64,000 nucleotides of DNA from positions 75,883-139,882 of the forward strand of contig NZ_UYYD01000005.1 of the NCBI RefSeq assembly GCF_900625105.1. Direction: 5' to 3'. Both the position numbers and the translations under genes were made by a program. The stretch comes from Agathobaculum sp. Marseille-P7918. GTDB lineage: Bacteria; Bacillota; Clostridia; Oscillospirales; Butyricicoccaceae. Below, in pieces: positions 55,459-64,000 of the stretch. The notes under the pieces were generated by a model. It was given only the letters and a program-made list of their open reading frames with translations, did no database searches and was not told the origin of the DNA. Position 1 is the stretch's first letter, and each line of letters opens with the position of its first letter.

Positions 55459-55756
55459 CTTTTTCTCCTCGTTTTTCCGATGCCCGGGAAAAAACGGAAG
55501 GTAACGCCCACACATTTTTGGGGACGTTATCTCAAATTTCTTTGCAGCTAAGTATGTTTGCAAAGCCGACCGTATCGCTTTTGCCGTCCGGCGGATACGG
55601 CCCGAAACCTGTTCGCCGGATTTTCCTTTGCCGGGCAAAACGCAGTGGTCTGCGTGTTTTCACCCGGACAAACGAAAAAAACGAGCCGCAGAATAAAGCG
55701 GCTCGCTTCGTTTTCCCTTCGCGCCGCCGGCGCGTATTGAAAAATCGGTTTTTCGC
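55459..55756 (-). other. hairpin-rich spacer between rpmH and rnpA
   Basis: 298 bases without a gene. After the rpmH terminator (55674-55705) there are more inverted repeats, including CCGTATC/GATACGG near 55568-55598, AAAACGCAG/CTGCGTGTTTT near 55637-55660 within an outer CCGGG/CCCGG stem, and a GTAACGCCC/GGGGACGTTAT pair near 55501-55530. No clear rnpA promoter was identified. Confidence 0.6.
55674..55705 (-). terminator. intrinsic terminator after rpmH
   Basis: CGAGCCGC, 8-base loop, GCGGCTCG then TTTTTTT on the minus strand. Confidence 0.82.
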
Positions 55757-55891
55757 TTAGTGCGTCAGGCGTGCGCGGCCCTTGGCACGGCGACGGGCCA
55801 GTACCTTGCGGCCGTTCGACGTACGCATACGCTTGCGGAAACCATGCTCCTTGGAGCGCTGACGCTTCTTGGGCTGATAAGTTCTCTTCAT
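55757..55891 (-). CDS. rpmH: 50S ribosomal protein L34
   Basis: 44 residues, [20 protein letters not shown] and the Arg-rich end are typical for L34. The frame extends upstream but the protein begins at the family Met, with GAGGTGCACG upstream. Divergent from dnaA. Confidence 0.97.
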   Translation of the reverse strand: MKRTYQPKKRQRSKEHGFRKRMRTSNGRKVLARRRAKGRARLTH

Positions 55892-56000
55892 TTCTTCGTG
55901 CACCTCCCTGTTCATGGATTTACGGATGGGCACCGGCATAGGTCCGGCGCGAGACGCGGGCACATGCCGCTGCCTGTCCGCAGAATATGAGACAATAATT

Positions 56001-56029
56001 ATTATCCTATAAAAGCACCCAAATGTCAA
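56001..56029 (-). promoter_or_regulatory. sigma-A promoter of rpmH
   Basis: TTGACA, 17 bases, GATAAT on the minus strand. Confidence 0.8.
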
Positions 56030-56129
56030 GGTTTTTTTGCGTTTTCAACATCTTGGGGACGGGTCAAAAAATCCTACCATAACTTGCGTCTGTGTTGGCA
56101 AAAATTCCGAAAACCATACACAATTTTCT

Positions 56130-56143
56130 CCCCAGCTGGGGAA
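56130..56143. promoter_or_regulatory. palindrome upstream of the dnaA promoter
   Basis: TCCCCAGCTGGGGA, a perfect 14-base palindrome, 12 bases upstream of the -35 element of dnaA. Confidence 0.5.
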
Positions 56144-56155
56144 AACCCTTTCAGT

Positions 56156-56184
56156 TGAATCTGTCGGAATCTTGTGCTATTATT
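56156..56184 (+). promoter_or_regulatory. sigma-A promoter of dnaA
   Basis: TTGAAT, 17 bases, TATTAT. Confidence 0.7.
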
Positions 56185-56221
56185 ATATTATCTATGTACT
56201 TATATCGACAGGAGGCGCCCC

Positions 56222-57502
56222 ATGGCTAACAATATATTGGAAATGGCGCTCGAACGCCTTGAACGCGATTTCCCGCCGTCCAGCCTTTCCGCCTGGTTCG
56301 ACGATGCAACGGTTGTTTCTTTTACGGACAACCGTTTGATTTTGCATTCCCCGGTCCAGTTCAAAAAAGAATTTATCGATCAGAAGTTCATCGAGCCGCT
56401 GCAAAACGCGCTGTATGAGCTGACCGGCGACCCGATCACGGTCGTCGTCGTCACCGGCGAGTACACCGCGCCCACGACCAGCTCTTCCCCCTACGATGAC
56501 TACACCTTCGAACGGTTCATCGTCGGCTCATCCAACAAGTTCGCGCACGCGGCGGCGCTCGCGGTGGCCCAGCGGCCGGCGGCGGAAAACAACCCGCTGT
56601 TCATCTACGGCAACTCGGGTCTGGGCAAAACCCACCTGATGTACGCGATCGCGAACGTGCTGCGCCGGACGCACCCGGAATTTCGCATCATCTACGTCAA
56701 GGGCGAGGATTTCACCAACGAGCTGATCACCGCCATCCAGGAAGGCAACGTACAGGCGTTCCGCAACAAATACCGCATGGTCGATCTGCTGCTGCTGGAC
56801 GACGTGCAGTTCATCGCGGGCAAAGAGCGCACGCAGGAGGAATTTTTCCATACCTTCAACGCGCTGTACGAAGCGAAAAAGCAGATCGTGCTCACATCCG
56901 ACCGGCCGCCCAAGGAAATCAATACGCTCGAGGACCGCATGAAAACCCGTTTCGAGTGGGGCCTGCTGGCCGATATCCAGCCGCCGGACTTTGAAACCCG
57001 CATCGCGATCATCCGCGACAAGGCAGTCAAGATGGGCGTAGACCTGCCCGACGACGTCTCCACCTACATCGCGGAGAACATCCAGTCCAACATCCGGCAG
57101 CTTGAAGGCGCGGTCAAAAAGATCAAGGCCATGCACGAGCTGATGGGCGAACGCATCACCGTTCCGCTGGCGGAAAACGCGATCGACGCCCTGCGCATCG
57201 AAAACCCCGGCCTCAACCCGACGCCCGAACGCATCATGGAAGCGGTCGCCAACTATTTCTACATCCCGGTCGAGCAGATGATTTCGCAGAACCGCTCCAA
57301 GGACGTTGCCTATCCGCGTCAGATGGCCATGTACATGATCCGTCAGGAACTCGAATATTCCTTCCCGGATATCGCCAAGATTTTCAAGCGCGATCACACG
57401 ACCGTCATGCACGCCTGCAACAAAATCGAGGAGGAACGCAAGAACTCCCGAGAGACCGAAGAGGTCATCAAAAAGCTGCACAACAACATCCGCGGGGAAT
57501 GA
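56222..57502 (+). CDS. dnaA: chromosomal replication initiator DnaA
   Basis: 426 residues. Domain I (about 1-75), a short linker, an AAA+ domain with Walker A GNSGLGKTH and Walker B LLLLDDVQF, and the DNA-binding domain IV with the signature RDHTTVMHACNKI near the C-terminus. It opens oriC and regulates its own promoter. GACAGGAGG precedes MANNILE. The linker between domains I and III is short compared with Bacillus. Confidence 0.98.
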   Translation: MANNILEMALERLERDFPPSSLSAWFDDATVVSFTDNRLILHSPVQFKKEFIDQKFIEPLQNALYELTGDPITVVVVTGEYTAPTTSSSPYDDYTFERFIVGSSNKFAHAAALAVAQRPAAENNPLFIYGNSGLGKTHLMYAIANVLRRTHPEFRIIYVKGEDFTNELITAIQEGNVQAFRNKYRMVDLLLLDDVQFIAGKERTQEEFFHTFNALYEAKKQIVLTSDRPPKEINTLEDRMKTRFEWGLLADIQPPDFETRIAIIRDKAVKMGVDLPDDVSTYIAENIQSNIRQLEGAVKKIKAMHELMGERITVPLAENAIDALRIENPGLNPTPERIMEAVANYFYIPVEQMISQNRSKDVAYPRQMAMYMIRQELEYSFPDIAKIFKRDHTTVMHACNKIEEERKNSRETEEVIKKLHNNIRGE

Positions 57503-57731
57503 AAAACTATCCACAGAAGCCTGTGGATTCCACAAGGGTTGTCCTGTGGATAAAAAAGCAAACTGTGGAAGCTGTGGAGCGGACAGAATTCATCCACATC
57601 CCGCTGTGTACGACATTTCCCGCACCACGTCTGGGTTTGCACGGTTTTTCCCCAATTTCCCCAACCCCTACTACTACGATAAAAACCTATCCTGTTTTTT
57701 CTTACGATTTCCAAAGAAAGAGGAACGACCG
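57503..57731 (+). other. oriC: DnaA-box cluster and unwinding element
   Basis: One perfect DnaA box (TGTGGATAA, 57545-57553) and several near matches: 57507-57515 (CTATCCACA), 57522-57530 (TGTGGATTC), 57564-57572 and 57573-57581 (TGTGGA cores), 57590-57598 (TCATCCACA), 57605-57613 (TGTGTACGA). Downstream are CTA triplets at 57668-57676 (DnaA-trio-like, TAG on the other strand) and the AT-rich 57677-57720. Confidence 0.85.
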
Positions 57732-58841
57732 ATGAAATTCTCCTGTGAAAAAGAAACTCTGCTCAGCCTGATCGGCACAGCCTCCCGTGCAGTGACCGGA
57801 AAAAGCGCCATGCCGCTGCTCGAAGGTCTGCTCGTCACTGCCGATGCCGATTCACTGACCTTGACCGGCTACGATCTTTCCATGGGCATCCGCACCACGG
57901 CCGAAGCCGATATTGTCGAACCCGGTAGCATCGTTTTGAACGCCAAGCTGTTTTACGACATTGTCCGCAAGCTGCCGCAGGACGTCGTCTATCTGGAAAC
58001 CGACGACAAGCTGCTGACCACCATCAAGTGCGGCCGCGCAGTGTTCAACCTGATCGCGACCGAAGCCGACGAATATCCGGCGCTGGCCGAGGTTTCGGCC
58101 GACACCGGCTTTTCTCTGCCGCAGTCCATGCTGAAAAGCATGATTGCGCAGACCATTTTCTCGGTGTCCGACAACGAGAGCAAGCCGATCCACACCGGCT
58201 GCCTGTTTGAGCTGGAAGGCAGCCGCCTGAACGTCGTCGCCGTGGACGGCTATCGCCTGTCCGTGCGCCGCGAAACCGTGGAAGGCATTTCCGGGGACAT
58301 GAAATTCGTCGTTCCCGGCTCGTCGCTGCGCGAAATCGAGCGCATTTTGACTGAAGAGGACGGCGACGTCGAGATTTTCCCCGACCGCAAGAACATCCTG
58401 TTCCGCATCGGCGGCACCACGCTGATCACCCGCCTGATCGACGGCGAGTTCCTCAACTACCGCGCCGCAATCCCCGCGGAATTTGAATATGTCGTCAAAG
58501 CCGACCGCCACGAATTCATCACCTGCATCGAGCGCGTGTCGCTGATCGTATCGGAAAAGCTGAAAAACCCGGTACGCTTCCATTTTGACGGCTCGTATGT
58601 GCAGATGTCCTGCATCACGGCCGTCGGCAAGAGCTATGACGAATGTGCGTTCGACGGCAATATCGAAGATCTGGAGATCGGTTTCAACAACCGCTACATT
58701 CTGGACGCGCTGCGCGCCGCGGGCGACGATACGGTCAAATTGCAGCTCAAGGGCTCGCTCAACCCGATCGTCATTTCGCCGCTCGAAGGCGACAAATACA
58801 CCTATCTTGTGCTGCCCGTGAGGTTGAAAGCCAATGACTGA
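57732..58841 (+). CDS. dnaN: DNA polymerase III beta sliding clamp
   Basis: 369 residues in three homologous clamp domains; [30 protein letters not shown] and the C-terminal LVLPVRL are typical. It tethers the replicase and other partners to DNA. AGAAAGAGGAACGACCG precedes the ATG. The last codons overlap the next gene by eight bases. Confidence 0.98.
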   Translation: MKFSCEKETLLSLIGTASRAVTGKSAMPLLEGLLVTADADSLTLTGYDLSMGIRTTAEADIVEPGSIVLNAKLFYDIVRKLPQDVVYLETDDKLLTTIKCGRAVFNLIATEADEYPALAEVSADTGFSLPQSMLKSMIAQTIFSVSDNESKPIHTGCLFELEGSRLNVVAVDGYRLSVRRETVEGISGDMKFVVPGSSLREIERILTEEDGDVEIFPDRKNILFRIGGTTLITRLIDGEFLNYRAAIPAEFEYVVKADRHEFITCIERVSLIVSEKLKNPVRFHFDGSYVQMSCITAVGKSYDECAFDGNIEDLEIGFNNRYILDALRAAGDDTVKLQLKGSLNPIVISPLEGDKYTYLVLPVRLKAND

Positions 58842-59040
58842 GATCAAAATTGACACCGAATTTATCAAGCTGGATGCACTGCTCAAGTTTGCAAACCTCG
58901 TGTCCTCGGGCGGCGAGGCCAAGATCCGCATCGCCGAGGGCGAGGTTGCAGTGAACGGCGAACCCTGCACGATGCGCGGCAAAAAGCTGCGCCCGGGCGA
59001 CACCGTGACGCTGGACGGCGAAAGCGTCCGGATCGTATGA
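58834..59040 (+). CDS. yaaA: S4-domain RNA-binding protein YaaA
   Basis: 68 residues, one S4 domain ([37 protein letters not shown]). A conserved partner of recF in Firmicutes; related proteins act in ribosome assembly. Overlaps dnaN by eight bases and recF by four. Confidence 0.93.
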   Translation: MTEIKIDTEFIKLDALLKFANLVSSGGEAKIRIAEGEVAVNGEPCTMRGKKLRPGDTVTLDGESVRIV

Positions 59041-60137
59041 ACATCCGCTCGCTCACGCTCGAGCAGTTCCGCAACTACGAGCAGGCGCATTTTGACTTTG
59101 ATCCCGCGGTCAACCTGATCTGCGGCGAGAACGGGCAGGGCAAAACCAACCTGCTCGAGGCCGCCGCGGCCTGTTCGACCATGCGGCTGTTCCGCACGGC
59201 GCAGAAAAAAGAGGGTCTGCGCTTTGGACAGGACCATGCACGGATTTTAGCGGATTTTCAGGCGCAGGGGCGCGATTTCGCGCTCGAACTGCGCCTTTCG
59301 CGCTTAAAATCCATGGAAATTTACAAAAACGGCGTGCGTCAGAAGCGGCAGTCGGATGTGCAAGGACTTTTAAAAACTGTTTTATTTTGTCCGGAGGACC
59401 TGATGCTCGTGCGGCAGGGCGCCGGTGCACGCCGCCGCTTCCTGGACACCGCGCTGTGTCAGCTGCGACCGTACTATGCGCGCTATCTCGAGGAATACAA
59501 CCGCCTGCACGACCACAAGACCCGCATCCTGCGCGACAGCGAGGAAAAGCCCTCACTTTTGTCTATGTGGGAGGATTTTTCGCTGCGCATGGCGCATATT
59601 GGCGCGCAGATCATCCGTTACCGCGCATATTACTGCAAAAAGCTGCTCCAAGCGGCAGCGGCCGTCTATGCCGACATCGCGCCGCAGGAGGTGCTTTCGG
59701 GCGAGTATCAGACCGTGTCGAGCGTGACCGACCCGTTTGCCTCGGCGGCGCAGATCGAACAGGAGCTGGTCGACCACGTCCTGAGCCACAAGCAGGCCGA
59801 GATCGCGGCGCGCAGCTGCCTGTCCGGCCCGCATAAGGACGACCTTGTGCTGCTGCTCGACGGGCGCAGCGCTGCGTCCTACGGCTCGCAGGGGCAGGTG
59901 CGCACCTGCACGCTGTCGCTCAAACTTGCCGAGCGCGAGCTGTTCTTCCACGAGGACGGCGAGTATCCCGTGCTGCTGCTCGACGACGTGCTTTCCGAGC
60001 TCGACCGCCGGCGGCAGGACTTTGTGTTGAACCGCATTTCGGCCGGTCAGGTCATGATTACCTGCTGCGAGGACGGCATTTCGGACAAGCTGCGCACGGG
60101 CGCGGTTTTCCAAATAAAAAACGGCAAAATCATTTGA
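59037..60137 (+). CDS. recF: DNA replication and repair protein RecF
   Basis: 366 residues. SMC-like ATPase with Walker [10 protein letters not shown], the signature region around [18 protein letters not shown] and Walker [14 protein letters not shown]. It loads RecA at gaps. ATGA overlap with yaaA. Confidence 0.97.
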   Translation: MNIRSLTLEQFRNYEQAHFDFDPAVNLICGENGQGKTNLLEAAAACSTMRLFRTAQKKEGLRFGQDHARILADFQAQGRDFALELRLSRLKSMEIYKNGVRQKRQSDVQGLLKTVLFCPEDLMLVRQGAGARRRFLDTALCQLRPYYARYLEEYNRLHDHKTRILRDSEEKPSLLSMWEDFSLRMAHIGAQIIRYRAYYCKKLLQAAAAVYADIAPQEVLSGEYQTVSSVTDPFASAAQIEQELVDHVLSHKQAEIAARSCLSGPHKDDLVLLLDGRSAASYGSQGQVRTCTLSLKLAERELFFHEDGEYPVLLLDDVLSELDRRRQDFVLNRISAGQVMITCCEDGISDKLRTGAVFQIKNGKII

Positions 60138-60178
60138 GTTTTTCCGGCTTTTCGGTACACAAAACCTGAAAAAAGTGG

Positions 60179-60184
60179 TATAAT
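60179..60184 (+). promoter_or_regulatory. -10 element of a promoter ahead of remB-gyrB
   Basis: Perfect TATAAT; a weak -35 (TACACA) sits 17 bases upstream. The leader that follows is 120 bases or so and folds into a junction. Confidence 0.55.
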
Positions 60185-60207
60185 TACAATAGAATACAGC
60201 CCGAGGG

Positions 60208-60274
60208 ACAGACCGGCGGACGATCCTCCGCGCGGCGGCTGAAAAAACCCGCGCGCGGCCGTTCCACGGTCTGT
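60208..60274 (+). promoter_or_regulatory. three-way-junction-like leader of remB-gyrB
   Basis: ACAGACCG (60208-60215) pairs with CGGTCTGT (60267-60274), enclosing a GCGGA/TCCGC hairpin (60216-60231) and a GCGG/CCGC hairpin (60232-60252). The U-tract after it (TATTTTG) is poor, so a terminator is possible but weak. Confidence 0.4.
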
Positions 60275-60314
60275 TATTTTGTCCATTTTGTGGGAAAACA
60301 GGAGGATTTTTTCC

Positions 60315-62562
<2,248 letters not shown>

Positions 62563-62610
62563 TGCGCGTACGGTATGCATAAATAACGCCAACAATTCCG
62601 GAGGCAAAGA

Positions 62611-64000
<1,390 letters not shown>

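Noticed and set aside
56160-56215. Spo0A boxes near the dnaA promoter (TGTCGGAA, CTGTCGATA-like)
   Set aside because: Both deviate from TGTCGAA and have no consistent spacing; chance matches are likely.

Overview
The window is the replication-origin region of a Gram-positive, anaerobic, fairly high-GC member of the Clostridia. Gene order around 49-63 kb is the classic Firmicutes origin cluster: noc-like parB, rsmG, mnmG, mnmE, khpB (jag), yidC, yidD, rnpA and rpmH to the left of dnaA, and dnaN, yaaA, recF, remB, gyrB and gyrA to the right. A desulfoferrodoxin, Shine-Dalgarno sites of the GGAGG type, several TTG starts, sigma-A promoters, and PyrR-, LexA- and glycine-riboswitch-type regulation all fit. 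I infer an Oscillospirales-like gut bacterium (for example near Butyricicoccus/Agathobaculum); the sequence alone does not fix the genus.

Layout. 1-4.5 kb: a truncated FHA-SEDS cell-wall gene, then a tandem glycine riboswitch driving an alanine/glycine symporter (agcS), then brnQ. 4.5-10.6 kb (minus): the pyrimidine operon pyrR-pyrF-carA-carB with a terminator-containing leader, and a striking run of abutting palindromes between pyrF and carA. 10.7-19 kb: a small membrane-associated ORF, a two-gene queuosine-salvage-like operon (radical SAM enzyme plus YhhQ transporter) behind a leader with its own terminator, a second agcS, nhaC, a MATE exporter, a lone ABC ATPase, dCMP deaminase and desulfoferrodoxin. 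19-30 kb: citrate synthase, a zinc-ribbon/TPR membrane protein, a large secreted SecD-like/SLH/L,D-transpeptidase fusion, an XRE membrane regulator, a phosphatase-acetyltransferase fusion, and pyrK-pyrD. 29-41 kb (minus): pgsA, rimO, pepF, recA-recX with a LexA-type box, prmC, DUF1385, and a lipoprotein/response regulator/sensor kinase operon. 41-43.3 kb: tRNA-Leu(UAG), a Crp/Fnr regulator, an SGNH hydrolase and a DNA glycosylase.

43.4-64 kb: FlK-like thioesterase, serS, a coiled-coil membrane protein, parB, parA, two perfect parS sites, noc-like parB, then the conserved translation, tRNA-modification and membrane-insertion block up to rpmH. The dnaA-dnaN gap holds a DnaA-box cluster with one perfect box, followed by CTA triplets resembling DnaA-trios and an AT-rich stretch, so it is the likely unwinding site. 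From about 31 kb to the origin nearly all genes run leftward and from dnaA onward all run rightward, which agrees with bidirectional replication from this point.

No IS element, prophage, CRISPR array or rRNA operon was seen. The least ordinary features are the stacked intergenic palindromes (8.8, 36.1 and 43.4 kb), the attenuator-like leader of the queuosine-salvage-like operon, and the SecD-like/SLH/L,D-transpeptidase fusion.
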